Positions 46,940 through 55,844 of a stretch of DNA of 64,000 nucleotides are shown here, piece by piece (the first letter of the stretch is position 1; the number at the start of each line of letters is the position of its first letter). The notes under the pieces were generated by a model, which saw only the letters and a program-made list of their open reading frames with translations, made no database searches and was not told the DNA's origin. The DNA lies in the NCBI RefSeq assembly GCF_020985305.1, contig NZ_CP087588.1, positions 2,789,501 through 2,853,500 on the forward strand, written 5' to 3'. Source of the stretch: Croceicoccus sp. Ery15 (GTDB lineage: Bacteria > Pseudomonadota > Alphaproteobacteria > Sphingomonadales > Sphingomonadaceae). The position numbers were made by a program, and so were the translations under genes.

Positions 46940-47271
46940 GGTTGACCCCGTATAATCCCAAACGAGCCTCGCAGGGGGGTGCGAAACTTTCCCGTCGGCT
47001 TCTGGCTAGCAGCGCGAAGGTTAAGTTGAAGTTGCCTTATCCCCCTTAGCGACGAAACGTTTCACCGACGGGACGAAATGCTACAAATATTGGTAATCGC
47101 GTCTAAACGGGCGGAACCATTACCGTTTGAAACGGTTTTTGCGCGCTCATGACCGGATTGCTGACATTGGGGTCAGCCGATTCTCACCATAACGCGGTGC
47201 GCCATCGCCCGATCAGGGTTTTTTCCCGCCAAACCCTGACAAATCGGGTCGGAATTGCTAGATGGGGCGAC
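46940..47271. promoter_or_regulatory. Divergent intergenic region with two palindromes
   Basis: This 332-bp gap separates the leftward M23/bactofilin genes from rightward proA. No gene is supported. Two symmetrical motifs are visible: GAAACGTTTC (47054-47063, perfect) and ACCGTTTGAAACGGT (47122-47136, perfect about a central G). The stretch is less GC-rich than its flanks and likely holds promoters in both directions. Confidence 0.5.
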
Positions 47272-48567
47272 ATGGACACAGTGATCGAAAAGCAAACCGA
47301 AGCCCCCCTTTCCGCTGAAGACAGCGCCGAACTGGTCGCCCGCCTTGCCGCCAGGGCACGCGCTGCGCAAAAGGTGCTGGCAGGGATGAGCGATGCCGAC
47401 AAGGCCGCCGCCCTGCGCGCTGCTGCCGCTGCCTTGCGCGACCATGCGGGCGAAATCCTGTCGGCCAATGCAAAGGACATTGCCGCCGGTAAGGAGCGCG
47501 GCCTGTCGGGCGCGATGCTCGACCGGTTGAAGCTGGACGAGGATCGTCTGGAAGGGATCGCCGCCGCGGTCGAAAACGTGGCCGACCTGCCCGATCCCGT
47601 CGGACAGGTGATCGACCGGTCCGAACGCCCCAACGGCCTGCAATTCGCACGCGTTCGCGTGCCGGTGGGCGTTATCGGCATCATCTATGAAAGCCGCCCC
47701 AATGTTACCGCCGATGCCGCCACGCTGTGCGTGCGCGCCGGCAATGCCGCGATCCTGCGCGGCGGGAGCGAGGCCGTGCATTCCAATCGCGCGATCAACA
47801 AGGCACTGGCCGAGGGTCTTGCCAAGGGCGGCGTCCCTGGAGGCGCGGTTCAACTGATCCCGACGCAGGACCGCGCTGCCGTTGGCGCCATGCTCAAGGC
47901 TGCGGGCTTGATCGACATGATCGTCCCGCGCGGCGGCAAATCGCTGGTCGCCCGAGTACAGGACGAAGCGCGCGTTCCCGTGCTGGCCCATCTGGACGGC
48001 ATCAATCACACCTTCATCCACGCCAGCGCCGATCAGGCCATGGCCGAGGATATCGCGCTGAACGCCAAGCTGCGGCGCACCGGCATTTGCGGCGCGATGG
48101 AGACGCTGCTGATCGACAAGGCCTATCCCCATGCCACAAGCGTGGTGAAAAAGCTGCTCGACGCGGATTGCGAAATTCGCGGCGATGCGGCGGTGCAAAA
48201 GCTGGATCCGCGCGTGAAGCCCGCCAGCGACGAGGATTGGGACACCGAATATCTGGAAGCCATCGCCTCGGTCGCCATCGTCGATGGCATGGATGCGGCG
48301 CTGGATCACATTGCGGCGCATAGCTCGGGCCATACCGATGCGATCGTCGCCAGCGATGCAGACGCGATCGAGACTTTCCTGAACGGCGTCGATAGCGCCA
48401 TCGTGATGGCCAATGCCTCAAGCCAGTTCGCCGATGGCGGCGAATTCGGGCTGGGCGCGGAAATCGGCATTGCCACCGGCAGGCTGCATGCGCGCGGCCC
48501 GGTCGCACTGGAAGGGCTGACGACATATAAATGGCAAGTGCGCGGGACGGGCCAGACCCGCCCGTAA
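47272..48567 (+). CDS. proA: Gamma-glutamyl phosphate reductase
   Basis: The 431-residue enzyme reduces gamma-glutamyl phosphate to glutamate semialdehyde in proline synthesis. Family features include VPVGVIGIIYESRPNVTADA, GNAAILRGGSEA, and the active-site Cys in RRTGICGAMETLL. It is normal in length. proB is not in the window. The ATG at 47272 has GGGGCGAC upstream; upstream open sequence has no similarity. A good terminator follows. Confidence 0.95.
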   Translation: MDTVIEKQTEAPLSAEDSAELVARLAARARAAQKVLAGMSDADKAAALRAAAAALRDHAGEILSANAKDIAAGKERGLSGAMLDRLKLDEDRLEGIAAAVENVADLPDPVGQVIDRSERPNGLQFARVRVPVGVIGIIYESRPNVTADAATLCVRAGNAAILRGGSEAVHSNRAINKALAEGLAKGGVPGGAVQLIPTQDRAAVGAMLKAAGLIDMIVPRGGKSLVARVQDEARVPVLAHLDGINHTFIHASADQAMAEDIALNAKLRRTGICGAMETLLIDKAYPHATSVVKKLLDADCEIRGDAAVQKLDPRVKPASDEDWDTEYLEAIASVAIVDGMDAALDHIAAHSSGHTDAIVASDADAIETFLNGVDSAIVMANASSQFADGGEFGLGAEIGIATGRLHARGPVALEGLTTYKWQVRGTGQTRP

Positions 48568-48590
48568 CCGGCATAGTTGAACGACCAAGC

Positions 48591-48620
48591 GGGCGGCCCC
48601 ATCTGGTGGCCGCCCTTTTT
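48591..48620 (+). terminator. Rho-independent terminator after proA
   Basis: GGGCGGCC at 48591-48598 pairs with GGCCGCCC at 48608-48615, followed by TTTTT. Confidence 0.9.
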
Positions 48621-48637
48621 CCATCCGGAGAACCCCC

Positions 48638-49687
48638 ATGCGCTATAACCGCCTTGGCCGCACCGGCCTGTTCGTGTCCGAACTCTGCCTCGGCACGATG
48701 ACATTCGGTGAGGGTGAGGGGATGTTCGCCCAGATGGGTGCATTGGGCCAGTCGGACGTGAACCCGCTGGTCAGGGCGGCCGTCGATGCGGGCGTGAATT
48801 TCATCGACACCGCCAATGTCTATTCCGCCGGAAAGTCCGAAGAAGCCGTTGGCCGCGCCGTGCGCGATCTGGGCCTGTCGCGCGACGATCTGGTGATTGC
48901 GACCAAGGCGCTGGGGCCGATGGGCGAAGGCGTCAATGCGCGCGGTGCATCGCGTTTTCACTTGCTGAACCAGATCGATGCCAGCCTTGCGCGGCTGGGG
49001 ATGGATCATGTCGATCTGTACCAGATTCACGGATGGGACCCGTCGACCCCGATGGAGGAAACGCTGCGCGCGCTCGACACCATCGTGACATCGGGCCGCG
49101 CCCGCTATGTCGGTTTGTCGAACTGGGCCGCGTGGCAGATCGCCCGCGCCTTGGGCAAGACCGAGCAGCTGGGCCTTGCCCCGCTGGTGTCGCTACAGGC
49201 CTATTATTCGCTGGCGGGCCGGGATCTGGAGCACGAGGTGGTCCCGATGCTGGAAAGCGAAGGTGTGGGTTTGATGGTCTGGTCGCCGCTGGCGGGCGGC
49301 TTCCTGTCGGGCAAATATCGCCGCGGTGCCGATGCCGAAGGCCGCCGCGCGACTTTCGATTTTCCGCCGGTGGACAAGGACCGTGCCTATGACGCGGTCG
49401 AGGTAATGGACGACATTGCCGCCGCCCATGGCGCGACGGTGCCGCAGATTGCGCTGGCATGGCTGCTGGCGAAACCGGTCGTCAGCAGCGTCATCATCGG
49501 TGCGCGCAAGATGCACCAGCTTGAAGATAATCTGGGTGCCTGCGGCGTGAAACTGAGCGCAGACGACATGGCGCGGCTGGATGCGTCCTGCGCCCCCGCG
49601 CCGCAATATCCGGGCTGGATGATCGCGCGGCAGGGCGAATATCGCAACGGCGCCTTTGCGGGCGCGCCGCCCAGCAAAGACGACTGA
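48638..49687 (+). CDS. Aldo/keto reductase
   Basis: The 349-residue TIM-barrel oxidoreductase has the AKR tetrad Asp57 and Tyr62 in FIDTANVYSAG, Lys in VIATKALGP, and His in YQIHGWDP. The NADPH-binding C-terminal GARKMHQLEDNLGA is present. Substrate is unknown; the sequence resembles YajO/Tas-type reductases. It begins only 17 nt after the proA terminator, with GGAG upstream, and is followed by nadD. Confidence 0.9.
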   Translation: MRYNRLGRTGLFVSELCLGTMTFGEGEGMFAQMGALGQSDVNPLVRAAVDAGVNFIDTANVYSAGKSEEAVGRAVRDLGLSRDDLVIATKALGPMGEGVNARGASRFHLLNQIDASLARLGMDHVDLYQIHGWDPSTPMEETLRALDTIVTSGRARYVGLSNWAAWQIARALGKTEQLGLAPLVSLQAYYSLAGRDLEHEVVPMLESEGVGLMVWSPLAGGFLSGKYRRGADAEGRRATFDFPPVDKDRAYDAVEVMDDIAAAHGATVPQIALAWLLAKPVVSSVIIGARKMHQLEDNLGACGVKLSADDMARLDASCAPAPQYPGWMIARQGEYRNGAFAGAPPSKDD

Positions 49688-49709
49688 CGCGGGCGGTCGG
49701 GCAGCGGGG

Positions 49710-50375
49710 ATGCGAACGGGACTATTGGGGGGCAGCTTCAACCCTGCCCATGGCGGGCACCGCCGGATAACATTATTCGCCATGGATGCGCTGGGCCTGG
49801 ACGAGGCGTGGTGGCTCGTCTCTCCCCGCAATCCGCTGAAAGCCGCGAAGGGCATGGCGCCGCTGTCCGCGCGCGTTTCCTCGGCCCGCAAACAGGCGCG
49901 GCGCGCGCCGGTCCGCGTGACCGCGATCGAACAGCAACTGGGTACACGCTATACCGCCGATACGTTGCGGCAACTGGCGCGGCGCTATCCCAAACGGCAA
50001 TTCGTGTGGCTGATGGGCAGCGACAATCTGGCGCAATTCCACCTGTGGCGCGACTGGCGGTTGATAGCGCGGACCATGCCGATTGCGGTCATCGCCCGCC
50101 CGGGTTATGATGCGGACGCCATGACGAGCCCCGCCATGGCCTGGCTCCGGCGCTACCGTGTACCGGCCGCCAGATTGCGTAAACGGGGAAGATGGAGCGC
50201 GCCGGCACTGGTGTTCCTGCGTTTCGATCCCGATCCGCGCTCGGCCACGGCCCGGCGCAAGGCATGGCCCGACTGGGCTGCCGCTTATGCTGCTGCAACG
50301 CCGCGCGACGCGGTGACGCACCGGCCCATAAAGCACGACAGCATGGCGGATATCCGGGAAGGAATCGGGGTTTGA
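49710..50375 (+). CDS. nadD: Nicotinate-nucleotide adenylyltransferase
   Basis: The 221-residue protein is NadD, making deamido-NAD from NaMN. It has GGSFNPAHGGH with the catalytic H-x-G-H, the ISTK-like area replaced by a different C-terminus, and the NadD-specific WLMGSDNLAQFHLWRDW. The ATG at 49710 is the family start. It precedes rsfS and rlmH, a near-universal bacterial order. Confidence 0.93.
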   Translation: MRTGLLGGSFNPAHGGHRRITLFAMDALGLDEAWWLVSPRNPLKAAKGMAPLSARVSSARKQARRAPVRVTAIEQQLGTRYTADTLRQLARRYPKRQFVWLMGSDNLAQFHLWRDWRLIARTMPIAVIARPGYDADAMTSPAMAWLRRYRVPAARLRKRGRWSAPALVFLRFDPDPRSATARRKAWPDWAAAYAAATPRDAVTHRPIKHDSMADIREGIGV

Positions 50376-50538
50376 CCGCCCGGATACCGGTGCTGCCAAC
50401 CCCTGCGCCCGGCCTTGCCCCTGCGCGCTTTATTTGCCTTTTGCCCGTTTCGGGTGCAGGGCGCGCGCAAATGGCTGTTCCCGATTCCCTAAAAACGCAT
50501 TCAGTGGGCATGCAGCCAAAGGAGTATAGAATACCCCT

Positions 50539-50946
50539 ATGAATCAGGCTCAACATATGCCGGAAAAGTCCGGTTTCGTACCGACGGGTGACATTGCCGA
50601 ATTCGACGCAGAACCCGGAAGTCTGCACGAACTCGTCCTTAAATCGCTGGACGACGATCAGGGACAGGACATCGTTTCGATCCCGCTCGCAGGCAAAAGC
50701 TCTATCGCAGACCACATGGTGATCGCCAGCGGCCGTTCCAGCCGTCAGGTCGCCGCCATGGCCCAGAAACTGGGCGAACGCGCCAAACAGGCAGGCTTCG
50801 GCTCGGTCCGGATCGAGGGGCTGCCCGCGGCGGACTGGGTGCTGATCGACGCAGGCGACGTGATCGTCCACCTGTTCCGTCCCGAAGTGCGCAGCTTCTA
50901 CAACCTTGAAAGGATGTGGGGCTTTGGCGAGGGCGGCAACGCCTGA
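50539..50946 (+). CDS. rsfS: Ribosomal silencing factor RsfS
   Basis: The 135-residue protein is a DUF143/Iojap-type factor that binds ribosomal protein L14 and blocks subunit joining under starvation. The core is visible from about residue 27: ELVLKSLDDDQGQDIVSIPL, DHMVIASGRSSRQVAAMA, and VLIDAGDVIVHLFRPEVRSFYNLERMW. The first 25 residues are polar and less conserved. The 163-bp gap from nadD holds an AAAGGAG at 50517, but its distance from ATG is long. Confidence 0.93.
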   Translation: MNQAQHMPEKSGFVPTGDIAEFDAEPGSLHELVLKSLDDDQGQDIVSIPLAGKSSIADHMVIASGRSSRQVAAMAQKLGERAKQAGFGSVRIEGLPAADWVLIDAGDVIVHLFRPEVRSFYNLERMWGFGEGGNA

Positions 50947-51028
50947 CCCGACCATGACGCAGGATGCCCGTCCACATGCGGGCGGGCACCTGCTGGATTT
51001 ATCGTGTCGGGGGCGATAGCACGAAGCC

Positions 51029-51451
51029 ATGCGGCTCCATGTCATCGCTCGCGGCAAGATCGGCCGCTCGCCCGAGGCGGAGCTGGTTGCGCGCTATGAA
51101 AAGCGCATCGCCTGGCCGTTCAAGCTGACCGAACTGCCCGACACGGGGGGCACGATCCCTGCCCCGCTTTCCCCTGCCAAAGATATATTGCTCGACGAAC
51201 GCGGCAGGCTGATGTCGTCCGAGGATTTCGCCGCCCTGCTGGGCCGCTGGCGCGATGACGGCATGCGCGAGGCCCGCTTTCTGATCGGCGCAGCCGACGG
51301 CCACGGGGACGATGCACGGGACAAGGCCGATCTGCTGCTGGGTTTCGGCGCAATGACATGGCCGCATCTGATGGTCCGCGCGATGCTGGCCGAACAGCTT
51401 TACCGCGCGACGACGATCATCGCGGGCCACCCCTATCACCGGTCGGGCTAG
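51029..51451 (+). CDS. rlmH: 23S rRNA (pseudouridine1915-N3)-methyltransferase RlmH
   Basis: The 140-residue SPOUT enzyme methylates pseudouridine 1915 of 23S rRNA on 70S ribosomes. It has the knot region LIGAADGHGDD, a LLLGFGAMTWPHLMVR segment, and the C-terminal GHPYHR. The start at 51029 is the family start. It follows rsfS after 82 bp and precedes envC by 4 nt. Confidence 0.94.
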   Translation: MRLHVIARGKIGRSPEAELVARYEKRIAWPFKLTELPDTGGTIPAPLSPAKDILLDERGRLMSSEDFAALLGRWRDDGMREARFLIGAADGHGDDARDKADLLLGFGAMTWPHLMVRAMLAEQLYRATTIIAGHPYHRSG

Positions 51452-51455
51452 GGCG

Positions 51456-52625
51456 ATGCGGCGCGCTGTCCTGCTGGCTTCGGTGCCTGTTGCGGTTCTG
51501 GCCCTCTTGGTGCCTGCTGCCGCGCAGATCGCGGACAATACGATTTCGGCCGATAGTTTGGCCGAGGCGCAGCAAGCGCGCATCGCTGCCCAGAACCGCG
51601 CGCGCATATTGGCAGAGCGCGCTGCGCGGATTCAGGACGATGCGCTGAAGGCCGAAGCGGAGGCCGAAGCCCTGTCCGCACAGATCGCCGCATCGCGTGC
51701 GCGGATAGAGGAAGCCCGCCAGCAAGAGACCATGGCGGCCGACCGGCTGGGTTTCCTGCGCGAGGGATTCGCCCGCCAGCGTGCGCCCTTGTCGCGCATG
51801 ATGGCCGCACTGCAGCGACTGGCGCTGCGTCCGATGATTTTGCTGGTCCTGCGTCCCTCTTCGGTGCGCGATTATGTCCGCACACGCGCCATGGTGGCCG
51901 CGATCACGCCCCAAATTGCGCAGCAAACGCGCAATATACGCGCCGATCTGACCGAAATGCGCACTCTGGCCGAGCGCAGCGCCGCTGCCCGCGCGGCGCG
52001 TGAAGACGCCAGCAGGGAACTGGCCGACCGCCGCGCCGAATTGCGCGCTAGCGGAGCCGAAGGCCGCCTTGCCGCGCGTTCATTGCAGGCCGCGGCGGGA
52101 GAGGCGCGCCGCGAAGCCACCCTGCGGGGCGTAGAGGCCGACAGCATCGCCGCGCTGGCCGCGACCCAGACTCGCAACCGCCAGACAGAGGCGCGGCTGG
52201 CTGCCTTGCTTGGGCCCGTGCTGCCTGCCGGTCGTCCTGCGGCAAGCGTTCCTGCGATCCGTCCGCGCCTGCCGGTCGCGGGCAGCGTTGTCGCCGGTTA
52301 CGGCGAACGCGATGCAGCAGGCGGCAGGGCGCGCGGGCTGACCATTGCGGCCTCGCCCGGTGCCCCGATCGTCGCCCCGCTGGCGGGCGAAATTGCCTTT
52401 GCGCGCGAATGGCGCGGCTATGGCACATTGGTGATGATCCGGCACAAGGGCGGCTATCTCTCGCTGGTCGCAGGGCTGACCGATGCGCAGGTCAAGGAAG
52501 GGCAGATAGTCAAGCAGGGCGATGCGCTGGGCCGCGCTCCACGCCGCGCGCCACAGGGGAATCCGCGCATATTGTACGAATTGCGCCGTTCGGGCAGGCC
52601 AGTGCATCCGTTGCTGGCCGTTTGA
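51456..52625 (+). CDS. EnvC-type murein hydrolase activator (degenerate LytM)
   Basis: The 389-residue protein has a signal peptide (residues 1-24), a long Ala/Arg/Glu-rich coiled coil (about 25-240) and a C-terminal LytM domain whose zinc ligands are missing: where an H-x-x-x-D motif belongs there is RGLTIAASPG, and HLHFE is replaced by ILYELR. This is the pattern of EnvC, which activates amidases at the division septum without cutting murein. The FtsEX partner is not in the window. ctpA follows after 117 bp. Confidence 0.86.
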   Translation: MRRAVLLASVPVAVLALLVPAAAQIADNTISADSLAEAQQARIAAQNRARILAERAARIQDDALKAEAEAEALSAQIAASRARIEEARQQETMAADRLGFLREGFARQRAPLSRMMAALQRLALRPMILLVLRPSSVRDYVRTRAMVAAITPQIAQQTRNIRADLTEMRTLAERSAAARAAREDASRELADRRAELRASGAEGRLAARSLQAAAGEARREATLRGVEADSIAALAATQTRNRQTEARLAALLGPVLPAGRPAASVPAIRPRLPVAGSVVAGYGERDAAGGRARGLTIAASPGAPIVAPLAGEIAFAREWRGYGTLVMIRHKGGYLSLVAGLTDAQVKEGQIVKQGDALGRAPRRAPQGNPRILYELRRSGRPVHPLLAV

Positions 52626-52742
52626 CGCCAAAAAAGCGATGCGATGCATAATCTGGCGTTAAGCCGGACTGCGCGATAAGATGAGCCGATAATGAACGAC
52701 GGGCGGCCCACCGATCCGCCCCGTGGAAAGGCATGTTGTACG

Positions 52743-54095
52743 ATGGCGATCCGTTTTGCGCCCCTGTTGCGTAGTGCTGCGCTGGTCACCGCATTGGCGA
52801 TGCTGCCTGCGACGACTGCCGGCCTCGCTGCCGTGGATGGCCGCTCCGCCCCCGAATTCGGCAAGCTGATGCTCGTCTATCAGCGGGTGAAGGCCTATTA
52901 CGTCGACGACGTGACCGACGACCAGCTGATCCGCGGCGCGATCGACGGCATGCTCGCCAGTCTCGATCCGCACAGCTCTTACCTCGACGGCACAGCGGCG
53001 GAAAACCTGCGCACCCAGACCGAGGGCAGCTATGGCGGGCTGGGCCTGTCGGTCACCATGGAAGACGGGGTGGTCAAGATCATCGCCCCGACCAAGGGCA
53101 CGCCCGCTGACAATGCCGGTCTGAAGGCGGGCGATTACATCACCCATCTGAACGGCAAGCTGCTCTATGGCGGCACGCTGGATGAAGCGGTGGAACAGAT
53201 GCGCGGGCGTCCCGGTACGGCGGTCGATCTGACGATCTATCGCCCCGGACGCGAAGAGCCCTTTGACGTCAATGTCGAACGCGCAATCATCGATCTGAAG
53301 CCGGTCGAATATTCGGTCGACGGCAAGATCGGCATCATCACCGTTTCCAGCTTCAGCGCCCATGTCGGCCGCGAAGTGCAAAAGGCGATGGCGGGCATCC
53401 GCAGCGATCTGGGCGGCTCCATGCCCGAAGGTCTGGTGCTCGACATGCGCTCCAATCCCGGCGGCCTGCTGGACGAGGCTGTGGCGATGAGCGATCTGTT
53501 CCTTGAACGCGGGCAGATCGTGTCGCAGCGCGGGCGTTTCGCACGCGACAACGAAAGCTATTCCGCACGGCCCGGCGACATTGCCAAGGGCGTGCCCATT
53601 GTGGTGCTGATCGATGCGGGCACGGCCTCCGCCTCTGAAATCGTGGCGGGCGCGTTGCAGGACCACCACCGCGGGCTGGTGATGGGCGAACGCAGTTTCG
53701 GCAAGGGGAGCGTGCAGACCGTCGTGCAGATCAGCGCCGACAGTGCGCTGAAACTGACGACGGCGCGCTATTTCACCCCGTCGGGGCGTTCGGTGCAGGA
53801 AGGCGGGATCGAACCCGATATCAAGGTGCCGCAGATGTCCGACCCGGACGCCCGCGCCCGCGCCAAGAACGCGATCCGCGAATCCGACCTGCGCGGCCAT
53901 CTGATCAACGAGATCAGCCTGGAAGACGCCGAGCTTGAAGAAGACGCGACGCAGGACCCCCGCTTCAACGTCACGCCCGCAGAGCTGGAAGCGCAGGGGA
54001 TCGAGGATTTCCAACTCGACTATGCATTGAAAACGCTGCGCAACACGCGGCTGGCGCGGCTTAGCGGGACCAATACGGGCGGATCGGCCCAATAA
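52743..54095 (+). CDS. ctpA: C-terminal processing serine protease CtpA (S41 family)
   Basis: This protein of about 450 residues has a signal peptide (MAIRFAPLLRSAALVTAL), a PDZ domain (GGLGLSVTMEDGVVKI, GTPADNAGLKAGD), and a tail-specific protease domain with the catalytic Ser and Lys in TASASEIVAGALQDHH and FGKGSVQT. It cleaves periplasmic proteins from the C-terminus. The ATG at 52743 gives a clean signal peptide; an upstream ATG at 52692 would add 17 residues without one. It lies between envC and dsbB. Confidence 0.9.
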   Translation: MAIRFAPLLRSAALVTALAMLPATTAGLAAVDGRSAPEFGKLMLVYQRVKAYYVDDVTDDQLIRGAIDGMLASLDPHSSYLDGTAAENLRTQTEGSYGGLGLSVTMEDGVVKIIAPTKGTPADNAGLKAGDYITHLNGKLLYGGTLDEAVEQMRGRPGTAVDLTIYRPGREEPFDVNVERAIIDLKPVEYSVDGKIGIITVSSFSAHVGREVQKAMAGIRSDLGGSMPEGLVLDMRSNPGGLLDEAVAMSDLFLERGQIVSQRGRFARDNESYSARPGDIAKGVPIVVLIDAGTASASEIVAGALQDHHRGLVMGERSFGKGSVQTVVQISADSALKLTTARYFTPSGRSVQEGGIEPDIKVPQMSDPDARARAKNAIRESDLRGHLINEISLEDAELEEDATQDPRFNVTPAELEAQGIEDFQLDYALKTLRNTRLARLSGTNTGGSAQ

Positions 54096-54116
54096 GGCCA
54101 GCCCGATACAACAGCG

Positions 54117-54629
54117 ATGCCCAAGATGATCGAACCAAGCCTCGCCGCAGCCCGCGCGATCGCCCTTGTCGTTCCTGCTGCCTTGCTGGCGGGGGCCTAT
54201 ATCTCGCAATATGGCTTTGGCCTGTTTCCCTGCGAAATGTGCTGGTGGCAGCGCTATGCCCATTTCGCGGCGCTGGTGCCGGCGGCGCTGGCCTTTGTGG
54301 TGAAAGGCGCGGGGCAGCGGCTGATGGTGCAATTGGCAGGAGTGATCATTCTGATCGCGGCACTGCTTGGTGGCTATCATGCCGGTGTCGAATATGGCTG
54401 GTGGGAAGGCATCACCACATGCGCGACCACCGCAACCGCGGGGGGCGATCCGCTGGAGGCGATACTGAACGCGCCCATCGTGCGCTGCGATACCGCGCCT
54501 TGGGACCTGTTCGGCATATCGCTGGCGGGGTGGAACTTTCTGATATCGGGTGCGGCGGCGGTGGCCGTGCTGGTCCTGTCGGGCCGGTCGCGCGCTAGGC
54601 CCTACTCCGGCAAAATTCGGGAAATGTAA
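54117..54629 (+). CDS. dsbB: Disulfide bond formation protein DsbB
   Basis: The 170-residue protein has four transmembrane helices and both redox pairs: Cys39 and Cys42 in CEMC, and Cys102 and Cys124 in the second periplasmic loop. It oxidises DsbA and passes electrons to ubiquinone, which gives a link to the adjacent coq7. It follows ctpA by 21 nt and precedes coq7 by 3 nt. Confidence 0.88.
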   Translation: MPKMIEPSLAAARAIALVVPAALLAGAYISQYGFGLFPCEMCWWQRYAHFAALVPAALAFVVKGAGQRLMVQLAGVIILIAALLGGYHAGVEYGWWEGITTCATTATAGGDPLEAILNAPIVRCDTAPWDLFGISLAGWNFLISGAAAVAVLVLSGRSRARPYSGKIREM

Positions 54630-54632
54630 GCG

Positions 54633-55148
54633 ATGCGCAAGGACGATACCGAAGCGATGATCCGTGTCGATCAGGCTGGCGAATATGGCGCCACGCGGAT
54701 CTATGCAGGGCAACTGGCCGTGATGGGCGACCGTGCGCCCGGTTCGGGCGAAGTTGCCGCCATGGCGCAGCAAGAGGCGGAGCATCGCGCCCAATTCGAT
54801 GCGCTGATGGCCGAACGCGGCGTACGCCCCACCCTGTTGCAACCGGTGTGGGACCGCGCCGGTTTCGCGCTGGGCGCGGTAACCGCATTGATCGGACCAG
54901 AGGCTGCCATGGCCTGCACCGCCGCGATCGAGACCGAGATCGACCGCCATTATACCGAGCAGCTGGAAGAGCTGGGCGACAGCGATCCCGAACTTTCCGC
55001 GATGGTCGGGAAATTCCGCGACGAAGAGCGTGAGCATCACGACATCGCCATTGCGCAAGGGGCCGAAAAAGCGCCCGCCTATCCGGTGCTGTCGGGCGCG
55101 ATCCGGCTGGGTTGCCGCGCGGCGATTGCGCTTTCGAAACGGATCTGA
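54633..55148 (+). CDS. coq7: Demethoxyubiquinone hydroxylase Coq7
   Basis: The 171-residue protein is a ferritin-like di-iron enzyme that hydroxylates demethoxyubiquinone in ubiquinone synthesis. Four carboxylate/His motifs are seen: RVDQAGEYGA, QQEAEHRAQF, EIDRHYTEQL and FRDEEREHHD. It lacks the N-terminal targeting part of eukaryotic forms. It starts 3 nt after dsbB, so the pair is one unit. Confidence 0.94.
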   Translation: MRKDDTEAMIRVDQAGEYGATRIYAGQLAVMGDRAPGSGEVAAMAQQEAEHRAQFDALMAERGVRPTLLQPVWDRAGFALGAVTALIGPEAAMACTAAIETEIDRHYTEQLEELGDSDPELSAMVGKFRDEEREHHDIAIAQGAEKAPAYPVLSGAIRLGCRAAIALSKRI

Positions 55149-55262
55149 ACGCGTCAGCTATCGTTCAGGCCATAACGGGCCTATGATCGGGCCGAGATGT
55201 ATTTTGAAGCTGGCAAGTCCGACGCCGGACAGCTGACCGACGCGCTGGGAGGCGCCGCCACG

Positions 55263-55844
55263 ATGACCAAGACTATCGCAATCGCCGCTCTCGCATTCGC
55301 AGGTGTCTGGGCCAATCCCGCCGCCGCGCAGGACACGGGCGCGACGGGTGGGGAGCGTGTGAACCAGGTTATCGTCTATGGCGACCAGCCTTGCCCCGAA
55401 GCGCGCGACGACAGCGAGATCGTGGTCTGCGTTCGGCAGGAAGATCCCTATCGCGTGCCGCAGGATCTGCGGCAGAGCAACGCTCCGCAGAACGAGGCAT
55501 GGGCCAATAAGGTCGAGGCCAATGCCAATGTCGGCGCAACCGGCGCGATGAGCTGTTCCACGGTCGGTCAGGCAGGCCAGACCGGTTGTGCCCTGAACGA
55601 GATCGAGCAGGCCTATGCCGAGAAGGAAACCGCAGACAGCGTCCGCTTTGGCGATCTGATTGCCGAAGAGCGCGCCCGCCGCCTTGAATCGATCGACGCT
55701 GATGCCGCCGCCGAACAGGCGCGCGTCGAAGCGCTGGAGCAGGAATACGAGGCTCGCCGCACTGGCCAAGCCCCCAATCCCGAAACCGGCAATGTGATCG
55801 AGCCGTCGGATGCTGAGCCGATTGCAAACGATACTGGCGAATAA
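55263..55844 (+). CDS. Secreted protein of unknown function
   Basis: The 193-residue protein has a signal peptide (MTKTIAIAALAFAGVWANPAAAQ, shortened: TIAIAALAFAGV core) and then a cysteine-bounded motif CPEARDDSEIVVCVRQEDPY. I recall similar CP..SEIVVC segments in uncharacterised sphingomonad periplasmic proteins. A CxxxxxxGxxxGC segment and a long Glu/Ala/Arg-rich helix (about 120-170) follow. The start at 55263 places the signal peptide correctly. No function is claimed. Confidence 0.72.
   Translation: MTKTIAIAALAFAGVWANPAAAQDTGATGGERVNQVIVYGDQPCPEARDDSEIVVCVRQEDPYRVPQDLRQSNAPQNEAWANKVEANANVGATGAMSCSTVGQAGQTGCALNEIEQAYAEKETADSVRFGDLIAEERARRLESIDADAAAEQARVEALEQEYEARRTGQAPNPETGNVIEPSDAEPIANDTGE

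Noticed and set aside
50964..50987. A hairpin after rsfS as a rho-independent terminator
   Set aside because: The stem is reasonable with a G-U pair, but no T-run follows and rlmH is likely co-transcribed.
52659..55058. A 799-codon open frame on the minus strand across ctpA, dsbB and coq7
   Set aside because: It is antisense to three well-supported genes, its translation is rich in His/Arg/Gly/Gln without domain features, and long antisense frames are common at this GC content.
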